Shown: piece after piece, positions 27,252 to 36,042 of the stretch
Position numbering within the stretch: position 1 is the first letter of the stretch
How the letters are laid out: each line of letters starts with the position of its first letter
Assembly (NCBI GenBank): GCA_020683205.1
Contig: CP085689.1
Location: 2,232,001-2,296,000 of the forward strand
Direction: 5' to 3'
Source of the DNA: Lentisphaerae bacterium WC36
GTDB taxonomy: Bacteria; Verrucomicrobiota; Lentisphaeria; Victivallales; SZUA-371
Length of the DNA stretch: 64,000 bases
The notes under the pieces: generated by a model
What the model was told of the DNA's origin: nothing
The model's database searches: none
The model's input: only the letters and a program-made list of their open reading frames with translations
Position numbers and translations under genes: made by a program

Positions 27252-28562
27252 TTAATTGTTTATGATATTTCTAATTTCTGAATAATGATTACCATCTAAG
27301 TCATGATAATTTAAGTAATCAATTATTTTATTAATCTTTTCTTGTGGATCGGCACGTTTTTCACCACTGATTGCTTCAATGGCTTTAAGCTGAGCTTCGG
27401 CTCCTACGTGAGTATAATGCTTATCAATAATATCTGAATCTGTACCAATAATTGAAACAACCACAGCCTTAGGAACACCTACTTCAGCACAGATTGAAAC
27501 AAACGTATGCCGCAGTGAATGAAATCCATATACCGTTACCTTTTTCTTTCGTCCAGGCACTTCTATTGATGGCTCTAACCCAATCCATGGTATAACTCGT
27601 AATACATCCTTACTAACCAAGTTGCTGCCGATATTTTTACCATTATCATCAATACCGTTATAGCGTTTTGCAACATTTGGACAAACGTAACTATGGGTAT
27701 TCTCCTGCCATTCTTTAGCTTGCTCTAAAACTTCAAATAACTGCTTTGCTATTGGTATTACTACCTCTTTTCCTGTCTTAAACTGTTGTACATAGATCAA
27801 ACGATTTTTCAAGTCAACTTTATTCCAACGCAATAGTACACAATCTTTCAATCGCTGTCCAGTATACATTCCAATATAATAAACAACCTTGATTTCTTCT
27901 TTATTTACGAGCTTATAGTTTTCATCATCTAAAACATCCTTAATCGCCTGAATTTGTTCTTTATTAAATGATAAGCGCATTACACCTTGATCTCGTTCTT
28001 CTCGTAATTTGCGATTTAAGTTTGACGAACCAAATGGATTTTTACCAATATAATAACTTTTTAGTGTTTTAAAAATTCTACGAAGTCTTCTAATTTTTTT
28101 ATTATGGGTTTCAACTGCAATCTTTGTAGTTTTTAAATGCTCAACATATTGTGCTGCTATTTTAGGCGTAATATCTTCTAAACTAATATTGCTGTCTGCA
28201 ATATAATTTATAAACTCTTTCAAGGAATATTCATAAGATTGTTGTTCATGAACTGTAGCTGGCATTGCACGTTCAGGGTGAACACTATATTTATCCCAAG
28301 CCATTGATAATAACAAACTCTGTCTTTTAGTAACTAAATTTTTTGCCTGTTTCACATGAGCAGAAACAACTTCAACAGACGAAGCTTTTGCTATAGGTAC
28401 AAGATCATTAGCTTTAGCTATTGCTTCTTTTTTATTCTTAGTTTTTAGACTAACTGCTTTGCGTTGACCATTTATTTGATAGCGAAAAAAATAATTACCG
28501 TTCTCAGTCTTCTTATAAATAGTTCCAATATCTAATTTGATACTACTCGAATTCTTAGCCAT
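27252..28562 (-). CDS. Tyrosine recombinase (integrase)
   Basis: A 436-residue phage-type integrase. An Arm-binding-like N-terminus (about 1-75) precedes a core-binding SAM-like domain (about 90-190). The catalytic domain (about 205-400) shows Arg in YTGQRLKDCVLLRW, the HxxRH box in GFHSLRHTFVS, and the nucleophile Tyr in DKHYTHVG. GGAG precedes the ATG. It reads away from the adjacent tRNA gene, as integrases beside their att site commonly do. It should mediate insertion and excision of the neighbouring element. Confidence 0.92.
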   Translation of the reverse strand: MAKNSSSIKLDIGTIYKKTENGNYFFRYQINGQRKAVSLKTKNKKEAIAKANDLVPIAKASSVEVVSAHVKQAKNLVTKRQSLLLSMAWDKYSVHPERAMPATVHEQQSYEYSLKEFINYIADSNISLEDITPKIAAQYVEHLKTTKIAVETHNKKIRRLRRIFKTLKSYYIGKNPFGSSNLNRKLREERDQGVMRLSFNKEQIQAIKDVLDDENYKLVNKEEIKVVYYIGMYTGQRLKDCVLLRWNKVDLKNRLIYVQQFKTGKEVVIPIAKQLFEVLEQAKEWQENTHSYVCPNVAKRYNGIDDNGKNIGSNLVSKDVLRVIPWIGLEPSIEVPGRKKKVTVYGFHSLRHTFVSICAEVGVPKAVVVSIIGTDSDIIDKHYTHVGAEAQLKAIEAISGEKRADPQEKINKIIDYLNYHDLDGNHYSEIRNIINN

Positions 28563-28690
28563 GGAAAATCTCCAATTTTAAATATTAATTAAAAATATCT
28601 AATTTAGCTAATATAGACCGTTTTAGGAAATTTAAAAGTCCGAAGTGGTACTGATTGGTACCTTTTTGACCATTTTGAAGGGAAAAATGG

Positions 28691-28764
28691 TAGCGGCTTA
28701 GGGACTCGAACCCCAGACACTCGGATTATGATTCCGATGCTCTAACCAACTGAGCTAAGCCGCC
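28691..28764 (-). tRNA. tRNA with anticodon CAU (Met or Ile2)
   Basis: The minus strand reads GGCGGCT for the acceptor, a D-arm with AGCTCAGTTGGTTAGAGC, then an anticodon stem TCGGA/TCCGA with loop ATCATAA, giving anticodon CAT. The T-arm is GGGGTTCGAGTCCC, and the acceptor ends AGCCGCT, then A. CCA is encoded next (28688-28690). The first acceptor pair is G-U. Elongator Met and lysidine-modified Ile2 cannot be told apart from the anticodon alone. The unusual A at position 32 is notable. Confidence 0.93.
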
Positions 28765-28893
28765 ACTTTTTAGTGAGATGCAATTTATAATGTCTTGCAT
28801 TCTCTCTATGCCTTTTACAATACAATGCAATTTAAAAATTGCAAACCAAAAAAATAACTTTTTTCGCTTTTTTTTTATAATTTTAAGGTCAAA

Positions 28894-30702
28894 CTATTCT
28901 TCATTTAAAGGAAAAATTATTATAAACTCCGTCCCCTTACCAACTTCGCTATAAACTTCAACACTTCCATTATGAGCACTGACAATATGCTTAACAATTG
29001 CCAATCCTAAACCAGTTCCGCCTAAACTACGACTTCGTGCCTTATCAACTCGATAAAAACGTTCAAAAAGTCGTGGTAAATGTTCCTCGGCAATACCAAT
29101 TCCCGAGTCCTTAACAATAATTCGATAATCTTTTTCTGTTAGCTTACCAATAATTTTTACCACTGTCCCGCTTTCGCTATACTTTATTGCATTAGTTATT
29201 AAATTAATTATTGCTTGCTCCAACAATGGAGGATCAACATTTAACTTAAAATAGGGATCAATATTTTCTTTAATGAGCTTAATATTTTTTGAATCTGCTT
29301 TTGCTTGACACAATGCCATTGCTACATCAATAATTGCCCCAACAGGTGCTGATGTGAGATTAAAACTCTCTTTGACTGTCTCATTTTCTAACATTGATAA
29401 CGATAAAATATCTTCAATTAGTGCATTCAATCTTTGTGAATGTCGATTGATAATTTCCATAAAACGTGCCGCTTCGACTGGATCTTCAATTGCACCATCA
29501 TTTAGAACTTCAATCGCACTTAATAATGCAGTAATTGGAGTCTTTATTTCATGTGATAAATTTGCAATAAAGTCACTGCGGAAATTTTCTAGTTTTTTCA
29601 CTTCAGAAATATCAGTTAGTACTAATAAGACTCCAGTACGTTTTTTCTCATTTATTTTAAGAGGGCTCACAATTACCTTAAAATAATGTTTAACATTATT
29701 GCGCATCACTGAAATTTCCTTTGAAAATGTTTCAGGACGCTCTAAGCCATCATTAATTAACTTTAATAATTTTTTATCCTGCGTCATTTTGTCAATATTT
29801 TCACCAATAATTGAATTGCCCTTCACCATAAAAAACTTGCAAGCAGCCTGATTTACCCCAGTGACTTTTAAATTATAATCAATCGCTACAATACTTTCGA
29901 GCATGCTACTTAAAATTGCTTCTCGTTCATTACGTTGTTGAATTGATTTATTTAAACGATATTTTAACTGCTCGGCCATATGATTTATTGAATTTGCTAA
30001 TTCGGACACAGCCCCAGATTGTGAAACTTCAATTTTACAATCTAACTGACCATTAGCTATAATTTTTGCCTTAGCACAAATCTCTTTGATTGGCATCTTA
30101 ACCCAAATTAAAATTAAATAACTTACTAACATTGCAGATAAAAGACCTAATGCTGCCACAAATAAAATTTCTCGATGCACAGCATTGATAAAATTTTGAA
30201 TAGATGCCACTGACACAGCTAATCTCAATACAAAATTTTTTCTATTTTTATCCTGACAATTCATTGCTATATAGAACATATCTTGCTTGAGAGTAGAACT
30301 ATAACGGCTTGAAGTGCTGATTTTGTTATTATCTATTATTGTTTTGAAATCATCAAGAATTTGCGCAACTTCAGGACGCTCGGCATGATTTTGCATTTGT
30401 GAAACTTCTGAATAATTGTCGGCAACCACCGCACCTCTTTCATCAATAAAAGTTAATCTAACCTTCAATGAACTTCCCATATTTTGACAAAATTCTTGAA
30501 GTTTTTCTTTGTCTTCAATACTAACAGAATCATTAATAATCCGTTTTAACAATATACCTTGAGCACACAAATCTTGCTCAGTGCGCTGATGATATAATTC
30601 TAAAACTTTTTTAGAACTAGACCAAAAGAAAATACTAACCAAGCATATTAATAAAACTATTATTAATGTTGTAATACTAAAAAAATAATTTTTTGCATTC
30701 AT
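28894..30702 (-). CDS. phoR: PhoR-type sensor histidine kinase
   Basis: A 602-residue kinase. TM1 is about residues 8-28, an extracytoplasmic sensor lies at about 30-175, and TM2 at about 178-203. A HAMP domain (about 200-252) and a PAS domain (about 258-370) follow. The phosphoacceptor His is in NLSHEIKTPIT (about 388). The HATPase domain has NLITNAIKYS (N box), DSGIGIAEEH (G1), the F box LFERFYRVDKARS and GGTGLGLAIV (G2). It follows the response regulator gene by 17 bases. Layout and partner match PhoR of phosphate-starvation systems, but the signal cannot be read from sequence. Confidence 0.88.
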   Translation of the reverse strand: MNAKNYFFSITTLIIVLLICLVSIFFWSSSKKVLELYHQRTEQDLCAQGILLKRIINDSVSIEDKEKLQEFCQNMGSSLKVRLTFIDERGAVVADNYSEVSQMQNHAERPEVAQILDDFKTIIDNNKISTSSRYSSTLKQDMFYIAMNCQDKNRKNFVLRLAVSVASIQNFINAVHREILFVAALGLLSAMLVSYLILIWVKMPIKEICAKAKIIANGQLDCKIEVSQSGAVSELANSINHMAEQLKYRLNKSIQQRNEREAILSSMLESIVAIDYNLKVTGVNQAACKFFMVKGNSIIGENIDKMTQDKKLLKLINDGLERPETFSKEISVMRNNVKHYFKVIVSPLKINEKKRTGVLLVLTDISEVKKLENFRSDFIANLSHEIKTPITALLSAIEVLNDGAIEDPVEAARFMEIINRHSQRLNALIEDILSLSMLENETVKESFNLTSAPVGAIIDVAMALCQAKADSKNIKLIKENIDPYFKLNVDPPLLEQAIINLITNAIKYSESGTVVKIIGKLTEKDYRIIVKDSGIGIAEEHLPRLFERFYRVDKARSRSLGGTGLGLAIVKHIVSAHNGSVEVYSEVGKGTEFIIIFPLNEE

Positions 30703-30719
30703 TGAACTAAATCCTTATT

Positions 30720-31442
30720 CTACTCAACAAAACGGTAACCAACTCCACGAATTGTTTGAATATGACTACCCGCAACGCCTAATTTTTTTCTTAATCCAAC
30801 AATTTGAACATCAATTGCGCGTTCTGTTACTGGATATCCATCCCCTTTAATTGCGTTTACTATTTTCTCACGGCTATAAACCCACCCCGAACGACGTGCC
30901 AAAAGATAAAGAATTTCAAATTCTGAATATGTTAAATTAATTAATTCATCCTTGTAGGTAACTTCTCTAGTATTCAAATCAATCGTAAAATCGCCACGGC
31001 GTATATACATTTGTTGTGCATCTTGTTGTTCATTTTCAGCATCTTCAGCAGCATTATTATATTCATTATGACGTCGTAGCACTGAACGCACTCGCGCAAC
31101 CAATACTTTATTACTAAATGGTTTGGTAATATAATCATCTGCGCCCATTTCAAGACCAATTATAATATCAGTTTCCTCACTTTTTGCTGTTAGCATAATT
31201 ATTGGAATATCATTAGTGTTACTGCTTTTTCGTAACTTACGACAAACATTTAATCCATCAATATCTGGTAGCATTAAATCCAACAAAATTACATCTGGTA
31301 TAATTTCTTTTGCCTTTTCGAGCCCTTCTAAACCAGACTCTGCAGTTTCAATTCTTGTAAAACCTGCTTTATTTAGGTTATACTTAATTAATGAACGAAT
31401 ATCCGCTTCATCTTCAATAATTAACACTTTTTCTTTAGACAT
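30720..31442 (-). CDS. phoB: PhoB-type response regulator
   Basis: A 240-residue protein from the ATG at 31442 (MSKEKVLIIEDEADIRSLIK), preceded by AAAGAGAC. A farther upstream in-frame start would add 19 odd residues. The receiver domain (about 3-120) has the acidic pair EDE, the phosphorylated Asp in VILLDLMLPDIDG and the Lys in ITKPFSNKV. An OmpR/PhoB winged helix (about 145-238) has TYSEFEILYLLARRSGWVYS and ERAIDVQIVGLRKKLG. It forms an operon with the kinase. A Pho-box-like array lies about 92-131 bases upstream, consistent with autoregulation. Confidence 0.9.
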   Translation of the reverse strand: MSKEKVLIIEDEADIRSLIKYNLNKAGFTRIETAESGLEGLEKAKEIIPDVILLDLMLPDIDGLNVCRKLRKSSNTNDIPIIMLTAKSEETDIIIGLEMGADDYITKPFSNKVLVARVRSVLRRHNEYNNAAEDAENEQQDAQQMYIRRGDFTIDLNTREVTYKDELINLTYSEFEILYLLARRSGWVYSREKIVNAIKGDGYPVTERAIDVQIVGLRKKLGVAGSHIQTIRGVGYRFVE

Positions 31443-31533
31443 AGTTAAAGTCTCTTTTGTTATTTTTATAATTTTTAATTTAATATACCTTCGATTCAAT
31501 AATTTAACAAACTGCTCTTAATTTATTAGTGAT

Positions 31534-31573
31534 TTGTTAATAAATAATTTTTGAATTGTTAATTTTTTGTTAA
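31534..31573 (-). promoter_or_regulatory. Pho-box-like direct repeats upstream of phoB
   Basis: On the minus strand TTAACAA occurs at 31573-31567, 31562-31556 and 31540-31534. Spacing between starts is 11 and 22 bases, that is, in register with one helical turn. PhoP/PhoB boxes are direct repeats of TTAACA-like hexamers with 11-base period. The match is good in form, but the DNA is A/T-rich. Confidence 0.55.
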
Positions 31574-32098
31574 ATTTAAAAAAACTATAAATATTTTTAT
31601 AACAATTTTGCACTTCATTTATGAAATTCATTATTTATTATTTTACATTATTGTCAGTAATGTTATCTCAATAACACTATTAAAAAATTTATTCCGCACA
31701 ATACAACTATTTGCAAAATTCTGGCATATTTAATGCTTTGAGCAAAATCATAATTTAAAATTGTTCAAAAAAATATCAAAATTTATTATTAACTTTCTAT
31801 TAGATTTATATTAAAGAAAAAATTAATTTCTCAAAAATATTGAGCTCATATTTAAAAAAAAATTTAAGAAAAAAAAATAATAAACTAAATATTTGAAGCT
31901 AATTTTTAATTCTATTTTTATTGATATTTTTTTAATATTTATCGAAAAGAAAATTAAAGCTTAACATAAAGCTAACAATTGAAAATTAAATTAATGCTAG
32001 TTTTTAAAGATATGCTAAAAGTTCTTTTTAAAACTAAGTGGTCTTTAAGAAAGTAAAACTAAAGAAATTTAAACTTTAAGTAGGATTATAAGAAAGTA
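31574..32098. other. Long A/T-rich intergenic region
   Basis: A 525-base divergent region between phoB and the first secretin-like gene. It has many A/T runs, but no gene, tRNA or strong hairpin is seen. It should contain the promoter for 32099-35956, which I could not place with confidence. Confidence 0.5.
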
Positions 32099-33928
32099 AT
32101 GAATAGAAAAAATAAAACAATTTTTAATTTGCTTCTAACTATCGTTTCTTTAATAACTGTATCGAAATTAAGCGGTGAAGAAGTTAATGTAAAAAAATCT
32201 CCAAAGGAAGGTAGCTTTATCGTAGACTCTCCCGAGGAAAATAAAACTGCCGTTATGAATCGAAATTATGATGAATACTTAACTGACGCTCATAACACAA
32301 AGCAACAAGTTGATGTTTCAAATAAAAATTTTTACTATACAAGACAGCCATATTATAATGATAATAAACTGAAAGTGCAACGTGTCCATCTTGTTCAAGA
32401 TGACGCACAACCATTTATGGTTTCAAAAGTTTACGAATTAAAATATGTTAGAGCGGTCGATATTCGTCCTTGGATAAAGGCAGCAGTAAAGCGTTATGAT
32501 ACAAATAGTGACGCACAGCGTTTAAATTATAAATTCGGAAAAAAGCAACTTTTAGTAGTAACAACTGCTGAAAAAATGATTGAATATGTTGATAAAATTG
32601 TTGCAGTACTTGACCGCCCAGGAATTCTTGATCAAGATGGTTCTGTGATTAATGGAACAGGTATTTATCGTTTTGCATACCAACCAAATTATCGCTCTAC
32701 AAGAGATATGGTGAATTTATTAAACACAGTTAGTATTTCAGGTGATGGTAGCGCATTTTTAAATGAACAAAGTAATATCATTTATTGGAAAGATTCTAAA
32801 TCAGATGGTAATGCAACCCGTCAGGATTTATTAGTTATTGACCGACCAGTGCCACAGGTGTGGTTAGAATTTAAAATATACACAGTCCGTGAAAATGATC
32901 TCAAAGATATTGGTTTAGATTATTTAGCATGGAAAAATGGTCCTGGTTTAGAGTTATTTGGTGCAGGTTTTAATGCTTTAAACATTAGCAATTTTGAAAC
33001 TATTTTTGACCTATTGAATAGTGATATTTTGTCATTTGCTTCATCGTCAGGTCTTAATTGGGGCGGTATCTTTTTTGCTCCACAAATTGATTTTAGTTTT
33101 ATTAGATTGTTATCCCAAGCAGGGTTAGCAAATATTAATAACTCGGCAGAAATTACTGTAGTTAATGATTATAATGGCTCTTACAATGTGGCGTTTAATC
33201 CAGAATACCAAAATATTGCAAAAACTCAAAAGGATATGTCAGAAGTTGTTGTCGGCGCACCAGCAAACATTACTCTGGTTGTAGAAAAACCATACATTAA
33301 CTTCAAAAATCCAGACCGCTATGAAAATGCCAAAACTAGAACAGATAGCAAACCTTACAATATTGAAGATTATGGAGAACCATTCAAAACAGTTACAGAT
33401 AGTAACATACGCCAAGAAACTTTTGATGGTCGTTTGTACGATGTAACAAACTATGGGAAAACAGGTGGGTCGATTACATTTGACTATGTTTTAAGCACCA
33501 ATGAAGTTGTTGAACGTAACAATTATGGACTTGAATTAACACAAACAAACAAAGTTGCATCGTCATTAACTTTGGACCTTGAAAGTGAAATGCTTCTTAG
33601 TACATGGAGTAAAACTGAGCAGATTGAAGAAACTATTGGTGTGCCATTTTTAAGTGATATTCCAGTTTTAAAATACGTTTTTAGTACAACAACAAATACT
33701 GATACAACGACAAAATATTTTTTAACTGTTAAAGGGCGCTTAGTTCACCCTGAGCAAAATTTACCTAACACCATCCCAGGTAAATTATTAACATCACAAG
33801 ATATTCATAATATCATGGCCGCATCGAATTTGATTAAAGATTCCGATTATAATGAAATCACACCAATTCCATTAAAAACGAATAAAAATATTGCAACTGC
33901 TGATATTAATAAAAAAATAGCAAAGTAG
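32099..33928 (+). CDS. Secretin-like exported protein, paralogue A
   Basis: A 609-residue protein with a signal peptide (about residues 1-26). An N1-like domain has KQLLVVTTAEKMIEYVDKIV (about 142-170), a fold seen in GspD N-domains, and a second is at about 185-260. The C-terminal secretin-like barrel shows TIGVPFLSDIPVLKYVFS (about 517-535), close to the family signature GIPxLSDIPxLGxLF, and a final stretch with TTKYFLTVKGRL. Secretins form outer-membrane pores for type II secretion or pili. The rest of such a system is absent here, so it may serve another envelope export route. It is paired with a paralogue 12 bases downstream. Confidence 0.7.
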   Translation: MNRKNKTIFNLLLTIVSLITVSKLSGEEVNVKKSPKEGSFIVDSPEENKTAVMNRNYDEYLTDAHNTKQQVDVSNKNFYYTRQPYYNDNKLKVQRVHLVQDDAQPFMVSKVYELKYVRAVDIRPWIKAAVKRYDTNSDAQRLNYKFGKKQLLVVTTAEKMIEYVDKIVAVLDRPGILDQDGSVINGTGIYRFAYQPNYRSTRDMVNLLNTVSISGDGSAFLNEQSNIIYWKDSKSDGNATRQDLLVIDRPVPQVWLEFKIYTVRENDLKDIGLDYLAWKNGPGLELFGAGFNALNISNFETIFDLLNSDILSFASSSGLNWGGIFFAPQIDFSFIRLLSQAGLANINNSAEITVVNDYNGSYNVAFNPEYQNIAKTQKDMSEVVVGAPANITLVVEKPYINFKNPDRYENAKTRTDSKPYNIEDYGEPFKTVTDSNIRQETFDGRLYDVTNYGKTGGSITFDYVLSTNEVVERNNYGLELTQTNKVASSLTLDLESEMLLSTWSKTEQIEETIGVPFLSDIPVLKYVFSTTTNTDTTTKYFLTVKGRLVHPEQNLPNTIPGKLLTSQDIHNIMAASNLIKDSDYNEITPIPLKTNKNIATADINKKIAK

Positions 33929-33940
33929 GAAAAACTAAGA

Positions 33941-35956
33941 ATGAAATCAAATAACAATAATTTTTTATTAATGAATAGTAAAATGTTTAAAAGCTTATTA
34001 ACCACATCAATTGTCGCAACCTCTATTGCAACAACTAATAATGTAAATGCTTCAGGAGCTGTGGTACAAACTCCAACAGTTATGCCACGTCGTGAAAACG
34101 TTCAATCAACCGAAGTTTATCAAAAAAGTTTAGTGTTTGCAAACTTACGTATTGATGTTGATAAAGATACAGGTAAAGTTCACTTTATTCGTGATAATAA
34201 CGACCCATATGTAATCACCAAGGCATATGTTTTAAAACATGCAGATGCGTATGAGATTCGCCCATACTTAAGAAGTGTTGTAAAGGGTCGCCGTGTTTCA
34301 CAAAGTGAAACAGGTGTTGAAGCAATCAAATATAATGACGGAACTAGTATTTTATTAGTATCCGCTGAACAATACCGTTTTAAAGATAACAAATACGGAA
34401 TGGGAATTGATAGTATCGTAGCCAAGTTAGATCAACAAAAAATAACCTCATCCAGTGGTTCAGTTTCATACTTTTATTTTCCAATGTATCGTGACGCTCG
34501 TGAACTGCAAACCATGGTTGAAAATGTTGGTGCTAATATAAACGATGATCCACTAGAGCTTTTAGAAGGAGGCGATAAACTAATCGTAGAATCAGGCTTA
34601 AATGCGCTATATGTATATAGCACCCGCTATAATCGTAAGAATATTGCGAGAATGCTTCGCAAATATGACGTTCCATTGCCAATGGCGCGTATTAAATATT
34701 CAGTTTATGAGTTATATGCAGAAAATGATGGTAAATTAGGTGCAGATTTTCAGGCATGGAAAAATAACGAAGGAGCTGATTTATTTCAAGCAGGACTTCG
34801 TTACCGCGACAATTGGGGAGCAACATGGAGTAGAGGAATTGAACCAAGCGGATCGAACCGAACTAGTTTCTTAAACTTCAACCCAAAATGGAACACAAGA
34901 TATTTAGACTTTTTAGTGGCAAAAAGTAAAGGTCGAGTAATTACACAAGGAGCATTAACAATTCGTAACCGTGAACCAGGAATAATCGTTAATAAAACTA
35001 ATATTTTTAATGTTGAAAGTATTGACGAAATTGCTGGATCAGGAAATACAGCATACGGTGAATATCAAGTTGCAAATGACTACACTGTTGGCGGAGATGA
35101 GTATCAATTAACGGCATTCGATAAAGACGGCAGTAAAATTGCTATTGCTGGTACCAATGGTGCTGAGGCGGATTTAGTAGTCTTAAGGAATCCAATTAAT
35201 AATAGCAAAACTAATTATCGCTATATGTTAATTTTAGAAAATATTGTTGGCAATATCTACTTTACAAGAAATGGTAGCAAAGTCGGTGAAGAAATTAATG
35301 CATATAGCTATAAACTAAAAGAAAAGAATTCTGATGGAGATTATGTAACAATTACCGATTGGAATGAGGATGAAGCATTCTTAGGTCAGCGTAATAATAA
35401 ATTTTTAACGCTACCTCGTGAAGAAGGTTATGGCTTTGAATTATCATTCAATGCACAAATTAACCAAAAAGCAACGATTATTGATGTTGATTTGGTGATG
35501 GATAGCTTGATTGGTTGGGATTCAAATGGTAAACCAAGAATTGCCAAAACCAGCGAAACTCATACTCAAGTACAGATTTCGGCTCAACAAAACCGTTTTA
35601 TATTAGGTGGTATTAAAAAGAAATCAGTTGTTAGAAGTGTAAGCGGATTGCCATATTTAAGAAAATTACCACTGCTAGGTTGGATTTTTGGCTCAGAGAG
35701 CGAATCAACAAAAACATCACAAATTGTAGTGGTTGCCGAAGTTGAAAATGTCTTACCAAGCAATAAAATCACCAATAATATACGTCGCCAAATTAAACCT
35801 GTCACCGATGCGACTAGTGATGCTGGAGGTAGTAATAAGTATGGCTTTGGTCAAGTTTATATTGATAAAAATTCAAGTTGGACAAGCGATAACAAAAATA
35901 GCGAAAAAGTTGAATATTCAAATAAAAAAATTATTCCAGAGTCAGTAAAAAAATAA
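33941..35956 (+). CDS. Secretin-like exported protein, paralogue B
   Basis: A 671-residue protein with a signal peptide (about residues 15-38, after a short basic N-terminus). It repeats the layout of paralogue A: KAYVLKHADAYEIRPYLRSV corresponds to KVYELKYVRAVDIRPWIKAA in A, and both keep a tandem N1-like region. The C-terminal motif is SVSGLPYLRKLPLLGWIFGS (about 566-585), again the secretin PxL-GxxF pattern. The last 60 residues are hydrophilic and Asn/Ser/Lys-rich. The two probably build a shared or hetero-oligomeric structure, by inference from pairing. Confidence 0.7.
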   Translation: MKSNNNNFLLMNSKMFKSLLTTSIVATSIATTNNVNASGAVVQTPTVMPRRENVQSTEVYQKSLVFANLRIDVDKDTGKVHFIRDNNDPYVITKAYVLKHADAYEIRPYLRSVVKGRRVSQSETGVEAIKYNDGTSILLVSAEQYRFKDNKYGMGIDSIVAKLDQQKITSSSGSVSYFYFPMYRDARELQTMVENVGANINDDPLELLEGGDKLIVESGLNALYVYSTRYNRKNIARMLRKYDVPLPMARIKYSVYELYAENDGKLGADFQAWKNNEGADLFQAGLRYRDNWGATWSRGIEPSGSNRTSFLNFNPKWNTRYLDFLVAKSKGRVITQGALTIRNREPGIIVNKTNIFNVESIDEIAGSGNTAYGEYQVANDYTVGGDEYQLTAFDKDGSKIAIAGTNGAEADLVVLRNPINNSKTNYRYMLILENIVGNIYFTRNGSKVGEEINAYSYKLKEKNSDGDYVTITDWNEDEAFLGQRNNKFLTLPREEGYGFELSFNAQINQKATIIDVDLVMDSLIGWDSNGKPRIAKTSETHTQVQISAQQNRFILGGIKKKSVVRSVSGLPYLRKLPLLGWIFGSESESTKTSQIVVVAEVENVLPSNKITNNIRRQIKPVTDATSDAGGSNKYGFGQVYIDKNSSWTSDNKNSEKVEYSNKKIIPESVKK

Positions 35957-36001
35957 TTTTCAATCCTTTCAAAAATCTAAAATATATAGACTTTTAGATT
36001 T

Positions 36002-36040
36002 AGTTGCTAACGAACAAATTAGTTTGTTAGCAACTTTTTT
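36002..36040 (+). terminator. Terminator of the secretin-like gene pair
   Basis: GTTGCTAAC-GAAC pairs with GTTTGTTAGCAAC around an AAATTA loop, followed by TTTTTT on the plus strand. The minus strand lacks a T-run, so it serves the plus-strand transcript. Confidence 0.85.
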
Positions 36041-36042
36041 AT

